Shown: one piece after another, positions 1 through 6,511 of the stretch
Numbering within the stretch: position 1 is the stretch's first letter
Layout: the number at the start of each line of letters is the position of its first letter
Assembly (NCBI GenBank): GCA_021648585.1
Contig: JAKISM010000047.1
Location: 1-14,318, forward strand
Reading direction: 5' to 3'
Origin: Devosiaceae bacterium
GTDB lineage: Bacteria > Pseudomonadota > Alphaproteobacteria > Rhizobiales > Devosiaceae
Length of the DNA: 14,318 nt
Translations under genes and position numbers: made by a program
Notes under the pieces: model-generated
What the model was told of the DNA's origin: nothing
Seen by the model: the letters and a program-made list of their open reading frames with translations, nothing else
The model's database searches: none

Positions 1-2
1 CT

Positions 3-809
3 AAGATGAATTGTGTGCGTAAACATTTAAGTAAAATTAAAGGTGGGCGCTTGGCAAAAGCCGCCTATCCAGCCAAAGTGATTTCGCTAGTTATTTCTGA
101 TGTTCCGGGTGATGATCCTGCGCTTGTTGCTTCTGGGCCAACTATTGCTGATGAAACTACTCGCCAAGATGCACTAGAAATTATCAAGGACTATAAATTA
201 GACCTGCCTAAATCGGTGATGGATTGGCTGAATAATGAAAAAAGCGAAGCACCCAATCCAGATGAAAAATATTTCAAGCAAAACACTGTGCATTTAATCG
301 CCAACGCAAATATCTCGCTTTTAGCTGCAAAAAAATATGCCGAACAAAAGGGCATAAAAGCACATATTATTTCTGATGCGATTGAGGGCGAGGCTTCATT
401 GGTGGGGGCAGAACATGCAAAATTAGCGCATGATATTATGCTAGGGAAAAGCAACCTAAAAAAACCAATATTATTGCTTTCGGGTGGGGAAACAACAGTT
501 ACCTTGCGCCATAAAGGTAAGGGTGGAAGAAACAGCGAATATTTACTCTCATTAGCGCTTAATATTGACGGCTTGCAAAATATCTTTGCCCTAGCGTGCG
601 ATACTGATGGCATAGACGGCTCAGAAAATAATGCTGGTGCTTATGCAGATTATACTTCTGTTAAGCAGATGCAAGGTTTAGGAATTGACGCAAGCAATTA
701 TTTGCAACTTAATGATGCTTACACAGCTTTTGCGACGATTGATGATTTAATAGTCACAGGCGCAACCTCAACCAATGTTAATGATTTTAGAGCAATTTTG
801 ATAAGGTAA
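3..809 (+). CDS. Glycerate kinase, MOFRL (GckA/TtuD) family, 5' end outside window
   Basis: C-terminal two thirds of a type 2 glycerate kinase (often annotated hydroxypyruvate reductase), which phosphorylates D-glycerate in the serine/glyoxylate pathway in the cytoplasm. The frame is open to the left edge, and the Met at position 6 lies in a conserved stretch (VRKHLSKIKGGRLA), so it is internal. The family is about 420 residues and about 268 are present. Visible motifs are the SDVPGDDPALVASGPT loop and, in the MOFRL domain, LLSGGETTVTLRHKGKGGRN and DTDGIDGSENNAGA. The TAA stop lies 4 bp before the next start, so the two genes are probably cotranscribed. The family assignment is firm; the substrate is inferred from the family. 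Confidence 0.92.
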   Translation, partial: KMNCVRKHLSKIKGGRLAKAAYPAKVISLVISDVPGDDPALVASGPTIADETTRQDALEIIKDYKLDLPKSVMDWLNNEKSEAPNPDEKYFKQNTVHLIANANISLLAAKKYAEQKGIKAHIISDAIEGEASLVGAEHAKLAHDIMLGKSNLKKPILLLSGGETTVTLRHKGKGGRNSEYLLSLALNIDGLQNIFALACDTDGIDGSENNAGAYADYTSVKQMQGLGIDASNYLQLNDAYTAFATIDDLIVTGATSTNVNDFRAILIR

Positions 810-813
810 TTTA

Positions 814-1560
814 ATGATAAGATTGATAATTATTTCACTATTTAGTTTTGCTATTTCTCAATCCAGTTTTGCGCAAAATACAAATACTTCCCCTCGTACC
901 TATGAAACAAGTTTTGAATCTATTGATGATTTTAAGGGTTTTTATATTACCCCACAAAGATTTGAGGATAAAACTTTTCATGAGCAGTCGAGTGAAAGAG
1001 TTCGTAGCGGCAAGTTTGCGCATAAGGGAGTTATTTTAGGACAAAAACCACCAAGCACAAGATTTACAAATAATAACCATAGAGGCTACCCAACCATTCA
1101 GCTCTATAAATTAGAAGGTGGAGCTTTTAAAACTCCAGCTAAAATTGAATTTTGGGTTTGGCTGGATATGAAATTTAAGAAGGGTGAGTGGTTTAGCTTT
1201 GCAACAATAGATCATACTAGATCTGATACTTGGGACCCCGTGTTAGTTAATTTAAGCGACAAAGGAATTGTGCATCTTATGCACGTGCCAAAAAACGCAC
1301 AAAGCGAATATAGCTTCCAAACCAAAACAATAAAGTTTCCTATGCGTAAATGGGTGAAACTTAGCATTGAAATTCACTTTGATAGAGATAACGGATATGC
1401 AAAAGTCTGGCAAAATGATCAACTAGTTTCAAGTGCCATTGTAAAAAAGGGCAATGGATTATTCACACAAGCCCATTTCGGTCTTTATGCCCCCCCATCT
1501 ATGACAGGTGGTGTCGTATATAATGATGATCTAAAAATAACAGAATTACCTAGGCAGTGA
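814..1560 (+). CDS. Secreted protein of unknown function, lectin/jelly-roll-like
   Basis: I do not recognise a named family. The 248-residue protein has a clean signal peptide (MIRL followed by a hydrophobic stretch, likely cut after SSFA at residue 20). The mature part is rich in aromatic and beta-type segments (KIEFWVWLDMKF, WVKLSIEIHF, GYAKVWQNDQLV, AHFGLYAPP, VVYNDDLKI). Their alternating pattern resembles concanavalin-A-like carbohydrate-binding or polysaccharide-lyase folds; this is an inference from pattern only. It starts 4 bp after the glycerate kinase stop, with AAGG 7 bp upstream of the ATG, so translation may be coupled. Its stop codon is 2 bp from the stop of the convergent 40-residue gene. 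It probably acts in the periplasm or outside the cell. Confidence 0.8.
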   Translation: MIRLIIISLFSFAISQSSFAQNTNTSPRTYETSFESIDDFKGFYITPQRFEDKTFHEQSSERVRSGKFAHKGVILGQKPPSTRFTNNNHRGYPTIQLYKLEGGAFKTPAKIEFWVWLDMKFKKGEWFSFATIDHTRSDTWDPVLVNLSDKGIVHLMHVPKNAQSEYSFQTKTIKFPMRKWVKLSIEIHFDRDNGYAKVWQNDQLVSSAIVKKGNGLFTQAHFGLYAPPSMTGGVVYNDDLKITELPRQ

Positions 1561-1562
1561 AA

Positions 1563-1685
1563 TTATTTCTTCACCAAATATTTCACCAAAGCAGCAATGG
1601 ATAATATTACCAGCACCAAAACTAGCACCATAGAAATACCGCCAAACCACATGCCAGAGCCGCTCATCATTTCACCATATCCCAT
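1563..1685 (-). CDS. 40-residue single-span membrane protein
   Basis: Short gene of 40 codons plus TAA. The N-terminus is Gly/Met-rich (MGYGEMMSGSGMW), followed by one hydrophobic helix (about residues 15-35, rich in Val, Leu and Ile) and a basic tail ending KYLVKK. The layout predicts one inner-membrane helix with the lysines in the cytoplasm. Support for a real gene: a near-perfect Shine-Dalgarno AAAGGAG 6 bp before the ATG, hydrophobicity that makes sense, and its own upstream promoter and palindrome (1714-1739) shared with the DUF302 gene. Small Met/Gly-rich membrane proteins of this style are common and uncharacterised, some near metal or sulfur stress genes. Function unknown. Confidence 0.8.
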   Translation of the reverse strand: MGYGEMMSGSGMWFGGISMVLVLVLVILSIAALVKYLVKK

Positions 1686-1713
1686 AATTTTCTCCTTTAA
1701 TTTTGAATTGTAT

Positions 1714-1739
1714 TTAATATTAGATTATGCTAATATTAA
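1714..1739. promoter_or_regulatory. Perfect 10-bp inverted repeat, candidate operator of the 40-residue gene
   Basis: TTAATATTAG, six bases (ATTATG), then the exact reverse complement CTAATATTAA. It lies 28 bp upstream of the small gene's ATG and overlaps the candidate -10 box. The core ATATTAG-N6-CTAATAT (1717-1736) recurs upstream of the DUF302 gene (4897-4916). Perfect symmetry and recurrence argue for a dimeric repressor site. From memory it fits the (A/T)TTAG-N9-A(T/A) consensus of NolR, an ArsR-family regulator of rhizobia; the identity of the regulator is inference. Confidence 0.65.
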
Positions 1740-1763
1740 GCATTAAGCAATGATTTAGGTCAA
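1735..1763 (-). promoter_or_regulatory. Candidate sigma-70-type promoter of the 40-residue gene
   Basis: On the minus strand TTGACC (1763-1758) is followed after 17 bases by CTTAAT (1740-1735). The -10 box overlaps the right arm of the inverted repeat at 1714-1739, so a protein bound there would block the promoter. This is by inspection only; AT-rich DNA gives many such matches. Confidence 0.35.
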
Positions 1764-1789
1764 AATCACAAAGAAGTGAACGCTATTAT

Positions 1790-3283
1790 CTAGCTAGTCA
1801 AAGTCCGCTCTATCGCATCTTGCCAGCCAGCAATTTTTTGCCTGCGGACCTGTGCGTCCATCTCTGGCTCAAAGCGCCTATCAAGTTTCCATTGCTCAGC
1901 AAAGCCTTGCATATCTGTCCAAACTCCTGCCCTATATCCAGCAAGCCATGCAGCGCCGAGTGCTGTTGTTTCAAGAATGGTTGGTCGATCAACTGGGGCG
2001 TGTAAAATATTGCTTAAAAACTGCATTGTCCAATTAGATGCCACCATGCCACCATCAACTCGAAGCACAGTTTTTGCCTCTACGCCCCAATCCTTTTTCA
2101 TGGCTTCAAGCAGGTCATTAGTTTGATAGGCAACAGCCTCAAGTGCCGCTTTAGCAAATTCATTTACACCAGTATTTCGAGTAATACCAAAAATTGCACC
2201 ACGAGCATTTGCGTCCCAATGAGGCGCGCCCAAACCTGTTAGGGCTGGTACAAAATAAAGGTTAGAATTTGAATCTGCTTTTTGCGCTAACTCTCCAGTT
2301 TCACTTGCACTTTTTATTATTCCTAATCCATCACGTAACCATTGCACTGCCGCTCCTGCAATAAAAATTGATCCCTCAAGCGCATAATTTACCTTGCCAT
2401 CTATTTGATAGGCGATAGTAGTTAGTAGGCGATTTTTTGATGGCACAATCTCTGCGCAAGTATTAAGCAGGGCAAAACAGCCAGTGCCATAAGTTGCTTT
2501 CATCATGCCTTTTTCAAAACAGGCATTGCCAATAGTTGCGGCATGTTGATCTCCAGCCACACCTAAAATAGGAATGGCAGCGCCAAATAAATCCTTATCA
2601 CAAATTCCAAAATCATCGGCGCATTCTTTGACTTCAGGCAATATTTGTTTTGGAATATTTAGGATTTCCAATAATTCATTATCCCATTTTTTTTGCTCAA
2701 TATTAAACAGCAAAGTGCGTGAAGCATTGGTAATATCGGTGGCGTGAACCTTGCCCCCAGTTAATTTATAAATCAGCCAACTATCAATCGTACCAAAACA
2801 AATTTCGCCATTGTTGGCACGCTCTCGCAAGCCCTCAACCTCATCAAGCAAAAACGCAATTTTTGTACCCGAAAAATATGGATCAAGCAATAATCCAGTC
2901 TTTTTAGTGAATAGTGGCTCAAGCCCTTTAGCCTTAAGCGCTTCGCACATTTTGGCAGTGCGCCTATCTTGCCAAACAATAGCTTTATGAATTGGCTCGC
3001 CCGTTTTCCTATCCCAAAGCACAATAGTTTCACGTTGATTAGTAATGCCAATGGCGGCGATTTCGCTTGCTATAAGGGAAGCGTTTTTTAGTGCCTGTTT
3101 TACGGTACTAACAGTGGAAGCCCAAATCTCATTTGCATCATGCTCCACCCAGCCATTTTTTGGGAAATATTGCGTAAATTCTTCTTGCCCAATGCCCGAT
3201 ATTCTCATATTGCCATTAAAAATAATCGCACGAGTTGAAGTTGTACCCTGATCAATGGCTAAAATATTTGCACTCAATTTCAT
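1790..3283 (-). CDS. glpK: Glycerol kinase
   Basis: FGGY-family kinase converting glycerol and ATP to glycerol 3-phosphate in the cytoplasm. Visible motifs: phosphate-binding ILAIDQGTTSTRAIIF near the N-terminus, GWVEHDANEIW, ITNQRETIVLWDRKTG, GVAGDQHAATIG with the catalytic-base Asp, RVDGGMVASNWTMQF and TTALGAAWLAGYRAG near the end. The length of 497 residues is normal. The frame is open to 3358, but the extra 25 residues come from a GC-rich repeat and are not glycerol-kinase-like. The ATG at 3283 is therefore chosen, although GGGAG directly abuts it. A TTG six bases further on (start 3277) is better spaced and would give MSANILAIDQG. No glpF or glpD is adjacent. Divergent from dusA. Confidence 0.96.
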   Translation of the reverse strand: MKLSANILAIDQGTTSTRAIIFNGNMRISGIGQEEFTQYFPKNGWVEHDANEIWASTVSTVKQALKNASLIASEIAAIGITNQRETIVLWDRKTGEPIHKAIVWQDRRTAKMCEALKAKGLEPLFTKKTGLLLDPYFSGTKIAFLLDEVEGLRERANNGEICFGTIDSWLIYKLTGGKVHATDITNASRTLLFNIEQKKWDNELLEILNIPKQILPEVKECADDFGICDKDLFGAAIPILGVAGDQHAATIGNACFEKGMMKATYGTGCFALLNTCAEIVPSKNRLLTTIAYQIDGKVNYALEGSIFIAGAAVQWLRDGLGIIKSASETGELAQKADSNSNLYFVPALTGLGAPHWDANARGAIFGITRNTGVNEFAKAALEAVAYQTNDLLEAMKKDWGVEAKTVLRVDGGMVASNWTMQFLSNILHAPVDRPTILETTALGAAWLAGYRAGVWTDMQGFAEQWKLDRRFEPEMDAQVRRQKIAGWQDAIERTLTS

Positions 3284-3298
3284 CTCCCTAAATACTAT

Positions 3299-3327
3299 CA
3301 CCGCACGAAGCGACAGCGTCTGCGGTG
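3299..3327. repeat. GC-rich extragenic hairpin upstream of glpK
   Basis: CACCGCA and TGCGGTG (7-bp arms) enclose a 15-base loop. The hairpin sits in a distinctly GC-rich patch (about 3299-3343) of an otherwise AT-rich spacer. The patch contains repeated GCGAAGC-like words and looks like a remnant of a dispersed palindromic element. On the glpK mRNA it would lie in the 5' leader, just upstream of the ribosome binding site. Confidence 0.4.
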
Positions 3328-3344
3328 CGCAGCGAAGCCAGCGT

Positions 3345-3367
3345 AATTCAATTAGCATAATTGAATT
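3345..3367. promoter_or_regulatory. Perfect 10-bp palindrome between glpK and dusA
   Basis: AATTCAATTA, three bases (GCA), then TAATTGAATT. It is a perfect dyad centred between the divergent glpK and dusA genes and overlaps the TTGAAT proposed as the -35 box of dusA. This is a good geometry for an operator controlling one or both genes; a glycerol-responsive repressor is one possibility. There is no direct evidence for the regulator. Confidence 0.45.
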
Positions 3368-3390
3368 TAGAAATACTATAGTTGTATATT
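3361..3390 (+). promoter_or_regulatory. Candidate dusA promoter
   Basis: TTGAAT (3361-3366), 18-base spacer, TATATT (3385-3390), about 43 bases upstream of the dusA start codon. The -35 half lies in the palindrome at 3345-3367. Weak by itself because the region is AT-rich. Confidence 0.3.
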
Positions 3391-3433
3391 GCGCAAAACT
3401 TGCTTAAATGACAAGTCAAACCAAGGATATATA

Positions 3434-4441
3434 ATGCTAACTAATGAGAAAATCTTTGCCATTGCGCCAATGCTCGATTGGACGGACAGGCATTTTCGCT
3501 TTTTGGTGCGTCTATTAACAAAAGAAGCGCTGCTATTTACCGAGATGATAACTAGCCCTGCAATTATTCATGGTGATAGAGAACGCTTGCTTGGCTTTGA
3601 TGAAGTCGAACATAAAATTGTAGTGCAAATTGCCGGCTCAAACCCAACCGAATTAGCAAAGGCAACAAAAATTTGCGCCGATTATGGCTATGATGAAATA
3701 AACCTCAATGTTGGCTGCCCCTCGGATAGAGTGCAATCTGGCAGCTTTGGCGCTTGTTTAATGGCAAAACCAGATTTGGTGGCAAAGAGCGTCAGCGCAA
3801 TGGTCAATGCCAGCGATAAACCAGTGAGCGTTAAGTGCCGCATTGGTATTGATGAGCAAGATATTGAGCAAGCGCTAGATATTTTATGCGACAAAATCAT
3901 TGAAGCAGGAGTTAGCAAAATTTATGTTCATGCCAGAAAAGCATGGTTACAGGGACTAAGCCCAAAAGAAAACCGCACAATTCCTGAACTTAATTACGAT
4001 AGGGTCTATCGGCTAAAACAACGGCTTAAAGATTTCCCTATAATTATCAATGGCGGTATTGAAACCTTAGAGCAAAGCAAGGAACATTTAAGCCATGTTG
4101 ATGGCGTAATGCTCGGGCGTGCTGCCTATCATAACACAATGATTTTAAGCGAAGTTGACCAACAAATATTTGGCAAAACCACACCTGTTATTTCACAAGA
4201 AGAAATAGAGCAAAAAATGCTCAACTATATTGAAAGTCAACTAATCAAAGGCACAAAGCTAAATCAAATCACTCGCCACATGTTAGGCTTGGCAATGGGG
4301 CAGCGAGGAGCAAAGTCTTTTCGGCGAATTCTAACGCTTGATATTAGCAAGAAAGGCGCAGGAGTTGAAGTGATTGAAAACGCATTCAAAGCACTCCAAC
4401 TTCCCTCCCCCTCGCGGGGAGGGATCGAGGGTGGGGGTTAG
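3434..4441 (+). CDS. dusA: tRNA-dihydrouridine synthase A
   Basis: FMN-dependent enzyme that reduces uridine at D-loop positions 20/20a of tRNA using NADPH. TIM-barrel motifs in order: APMLDWTDRHFRF near residue 11, NLNVGCPSDRVQSGSFGACL with the catalytic Cys at residue 95, VKCRIGID, YVHARKAWLQGLSPKENR (typical of DusA rather than DusB/C), INGGIETLEQ and GVMLGRAAY for FMN phosphate binding. The ATG at 3434 is chosen over 3389 because AAGGA lies 6 bp upstream and the family begins near here; this gives 335 residues. The last residues (about SPSRGGIEGGG) and the stop come from the G-rich palindromic element at 4402-4437, not from conserved Dus sequence. Convergent with the DUF302 gene. Confidence 0.95.
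   Translation: MLTNEKIFAIAPMLDWTDRHFRFLVRLLTKEALLFTEMITSPAIIHGDRERLLGFDEVEHKIVVQIAGSNPTELAKATKICADYGYDEINLNVGCPSDRVQSGSFGACLMAKPDLVAKSVSAMVNASDKPVSVKCRIGIDEQDIEQALDILCDKIIEAGVSKIYVHARKAWLQGLSPKENRTIPELNYDRVYRLKQRLKDFPIIINGGIETLEQSKEHLSHVDGVMLGRAAYHNTMILSEVDQQIFGKTTPVISQEEIEQKMLNYIESQLIKGTKLNQITRHMLGLAMGQRGAKSFRRILTLDISKKGAGVEVIENAFKALQLPSPSRGGIEGGG
4402..4437. repeat. G-rich palindromic element overlapping the dusA 3' end
   Basis: TCCCTCCCC, loop CTCGC, then GGGGAGGGA form a perfect 9-bp hairpin (4402-4424). On the plus strand four G-tracts (4416-4419, 4421-4423, 4429-4431, 4433-4437) separated by 1, 5 and 1 bases match the canonical G-quadruplex pattern. It is strikingly GC-rich against its surroundings and reads like a dispersed extragenic palindrome that slid into the gene end, supplying the dusA C-terminus. 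Confidence 0.6.
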
Positions 4442-4488
4442 GATAAAAAGCGGGTGGGGGTATAGAATAAAGAGCGGGTGGGAGCTTT
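4441..4488. repeat. Degenerate 24-bp tandem repeat, two copies
   Basis: Units 4441-4464 and 4465-4488 agree at 18 of 24 positions and share the core AGCGGGTGGG. The core echoes the GGGTGGGGG that ends the adjacent palindromic element. It fills the convergent dusA/DUF302 spacer. No classical terminator with a T-run is visible here for either gene. Confidence 0.5.
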
Positions 4489-4493
4489 AGTAA

Positions 4494-4880
4494 TTAAAGC
4501 CCCTCAATAACACCTTTTAATTTCTCACGAACTTCACCAGCAATAGCGCCAAGTTCTTCATTACCAACTGCCATCATTGATGCCATAGGATCAACCGCAG
4601 AAACAAGCGTTTTGCCCTCATCAGTGATTTGCACAATTACATTACACGGCAACATTGTACCAATCTGTGGTTCAGCAAGCAGTGCCTTATGGGCGAAAGC
4701 TGGATTGCACGCACCAAGAATCATATAGGGGCGAAAATCCACATCGATTTTTTTCTTAAGGGTTGCTTTAACGTCAATTTCAGTTAGTACACCAAAACCT
4801 TCATCAGCAAGCGCTATAGTAACTTTTTCAATCGCTTCATCAAATGAAAGATCAACCTGTTTATCAAAATAATAGCTCAT
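4494..4880 (-). CDS. DUF302 domain protein
   Basis: 128-residue cytoplasmic protein consisting of one DUF302 domain. Hallmarks are the ILGACNPAFAHKAL segment with Cys58 and the IGTMLPCNVIV segment with Cys79, then a C-terminal helix. No signal peptide. The family has a known fold but no settled biochemical function; the two conserved cysteines and frequent company of sulfur or metal stress genes suggest redox or metal-related binding (family knowledge, not proof). ATG start with AGGAG 7 bp upstream. The start is 16 bp from a palindrome core (4897-4916) identical in design to that of the 40-residue membrane protein gene, so it is probably a separately regulated single-gene unit rather than part of the cobS operon. 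Confidence 0.9.
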   Translation of the reverse strand: MSYYFDKQVDLSFDEAIEKVTIALADEGFGVLTEIDVKATLKKKIDVDFRPYMILGACNPAFAHKALLAEPQIGTMLPCNVIVQITDEGKTLVSAVDPMASMMAVGNEELGAIAGEVREKLKGVIEGL

Positions 4881-4895
4881 TAAATTTCTCCTTTA

Positions 4896-4917
4896 TATAT
4901 TAGTTTCTTCTAATATA
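4896..4917. promoter_or_regulatory. 8-bp inverted repeat, candidate operator of the DUF302 gene
   Basis: TATATTAG, six bases (TTTCTT), then CTAATATA, placed directly upstream of the Shine-Dalgarno sequence of the DUF302 gene. The core ATATTAG-N6-CTAATAT (4897-4916) is identical in both arms and spacer length to the site at 1717-1736, while the spacer sequence differs. That is what a protein-binding dyad looks like and not what a duplicated segment looks like. Confidence 0.65.
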
Positions 4918-4947
4918 CATATATAATTACCTTTGGCTAGTACTATT

Positions 4948-5646
4948 TTAATCTCTTAACTCAAGTTGATCATTCATCACCGAATAACCAGAAAGCGTTT
5001 CAAGAAAACTCATTCCCAAAAGACTAGTTTCTAATAAATTATCTTGGGAAATAAAAGCTTTGATATTTTTGCGCTCAATATCCCCAATCACTATATTATC
5101 AAGCATAATGGAGGCGGCATAAGTTATGCCATTGGCAGTTTGCACTCTTATATTATAGCGTAAATTATCACTATTCACACCAATTTTTTGTGCGTCTTGA
5201 TGAGTTAAAACCACCATGGTTGCGCCAGTGTCAAAAATCATATTCAGATTAATATTTTCAACTTTTGCATTTACCTTGAACGAGCCGCCTATTGAGCGAT
5301 GAAATAAAGCAATTCTTCCGTTCTCAGAAACTATTGCGCTTCCGGGCGCAAGTTCACCTGATAGACGACCAGCAAATTTGCCAATATCTTCACGAAACAC
5401 ATAAGCAACAATGGCGATAGCAAAAATACCAGCCCATAATAAAATAGCACTAAGCATTTCAGAGAATTTTATACGCCTGCTAAATGCCCCTCCAGCCACC
5501 AAAATCAGCACCATAAGTAACGCAATAATTTGCCCTGTTTGCTCTTGGCTTAAACCAACCAGTGAGCCAGCATCGGCAGAAATAACTAGCGCTAAGCCAA
5601 TAGAGATAAGTAAAGCGATTCCGATAAATAACATTTTTTCTTTCAT
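4948..5646 (-). CDS. Membrane-anchored retropepsin-like aspartic protease (TIGR02281 type)
   Basis: 232 residues. Three hydrophobic helices (about 5-24, 37-54 and 64-84) anchor the protein in the inner membrane. A C-terminal clan AA domain carries the active-site motif MIFDTGATMVVLT with Asp139 and a second half with LGMSFLETL near the end. Retropepsins work as dimers, one Asp from each subunit, so a single DTGA motif is expected. The domain probably faces the periplasm. The ATG start overlaps the cobS stop (ATGA, 5643-5646), so translation is coupled to cobS. No clear ribosome binding site of its own is needed or seen. Substrate unknown; the link to cobalamin synthesis appears to be positional. 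Confidence 0.85.
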   Translation of the reverse strand: MKEKMLFIGIALLISIGLALVISADAGSLVGLSQEQTGQIIALLMVLILVAGGAFSRRIKFSEMLSAILLWAGIFAIAIVAYVFREDIGKFAGRLSGELAPGSAIVSENGRIALFHRSIGGSFKVNAKVENINLNMIFDTGATMVVLTHQDAQKIGVNSDNLRYNIRVQTANGITYAASIMLDNIVIGDIERKNIKAFISQDNLLETSLLGMSFLETLSGYSVMNDQLELRD

Positions 5647-6416
5647 ATATTTAAGGCAATTAAAAAGGCGCTAAAAGCTGCTATTTCTAATAGGGCTTGT
5701 AATGCACCTATTAAATCACCTGTTTGACCAGCGATTAATTTTTCACAGGTTCTTGTCCAAAATAGGGTAATAATAGTCATAAAAATAAAAGCCAAAATAA
5801 GCGCAAAAACCCCAGCAAATGGCGCAACCAAAATAAGACTAAAAATAAAGGCAAATACTAAACCAACTATAAAGGGTATTTTCTTTAATGCTCCTGCTGT
5901 TGCTGATGCGCCTTGCTCTCTAGCGCTAGGTAATTTGACCACCAAATAAAGCGCTGATGAGCGAGCCAAAATGCTTGCACCAAGCATAAGAGCGGCGCTT
6001 GCCAGCGGTGAAATTGCGGCGATTGCCCCAAGCGCAAAAATCCGTAAAGCAATATAAAGCACCAGCGCAATCACCCCATAAGTGCCGTGCCTGCTATCTT
6101 TAAGAATATCTAATCGTTGCGCTTTATTTTGCCCACCAAACAGACCATCAAAACTATCGGCAATAGCGTCCTCGCTCATAGCGCCCGTAATAAGCGCATA
6201 TAGAGCAATAGCAAGAGAAGCGGCAAAAAGCGGTGGCAGCCCAATAATAAGTGCTAAAAACAATAATAGGGCAGGGGGAAAACCAATCAGCAAACTAGCA
6301 AAGGGCAGGGCAGGGGCAATATTATTTAGAATTGGTGCATTATGCGCATCACCAAAAGGCAGACGTGAATAAAAGCTAATTCCCATTTTAAGGTCAGAAA
6401 TAAAATTTCTTTGCAC
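5643..6416 (-). CDS. cobS: Adenosylcobinamide-GDP ribazoletransferase (cobalamin synthase)
   Basis: Integral membrane enzyme that joins adenosylcobinamide-GDP to alpha-ribazole (or its phosphate), the last assembly step of cobalamin. Hallmark region DAIADSFDGLFGGQNKAQRL followed by DSRHGTYG, plus several membrane helices and an N-terminal FYSRLPF segment. I choose a GTG start at 6416 because AGAGGA lies 5 bp upstream and the resulting 257 residues match the family size, beginning VQRNFISDLK. An upstream ATG at 6482 is in frame, but its GGGGAG abuts the codon and the extra 22 residues are not family-like. The stop overlaps the protease start by 4 bp. Divergent from cobT. Confidence 0.93.
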   Translation of the reverse strand: MQRNFISDLKMGISFYSRLPFGDAHNAPILNNIAPALPFASLLIGFPPALLLFLALIIGLPPLFAASLAIALYALITGAMSEDAIADSFDGLFGGQNKAQRLDILKDSRHGTYGVIALVLYIALRIFALGAIAAISPLASAALMLGASILARSSALYLVVKLPSAREQGASATAGALKKIPFIVGLVFAFIFSLILVAPFAGVFALILAFIFMTIITLFWTRTCEKLIAGQTGDLIGALQALLEIAAFSAFLIALNI

Positions 6417-6511
6417 AGTTTCCTCTAAATTATCATTGCCAGCCGTTTTGCGAATCTGGCATTGTTTTTTATTCAATTTCATCTCCCCTATAGCTAATAC
6501 TAGGAGCAATA

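Noticed and set aside
191..613. Antisense open frame opposite the glycerate kinase
   Set aside because: Shadow of a well-conserved gene, with no start signals or recognisable motifs.
3284..3358. N-terminal 25-residue extension of glycerol kinase
   Set aside because: Encoded by a GC-rich repeat patch, without similarity to the family N-terminus; the known start motif begins just after 3283.
3389..3433. Upstream in-frame ATG for dusA
   Set aside because: It lies within the likely promoter/leader and has no ribosome binding site, whereas the ATG at 3434 has AAGGA at good spacing.
6417..6511. Possible cobalamin riboswitch between cobS and cobT
   Set aside because: Only 95 bp is available, no B12-box-like sequence or structured leader could be seen, and cobT has only a short leader.
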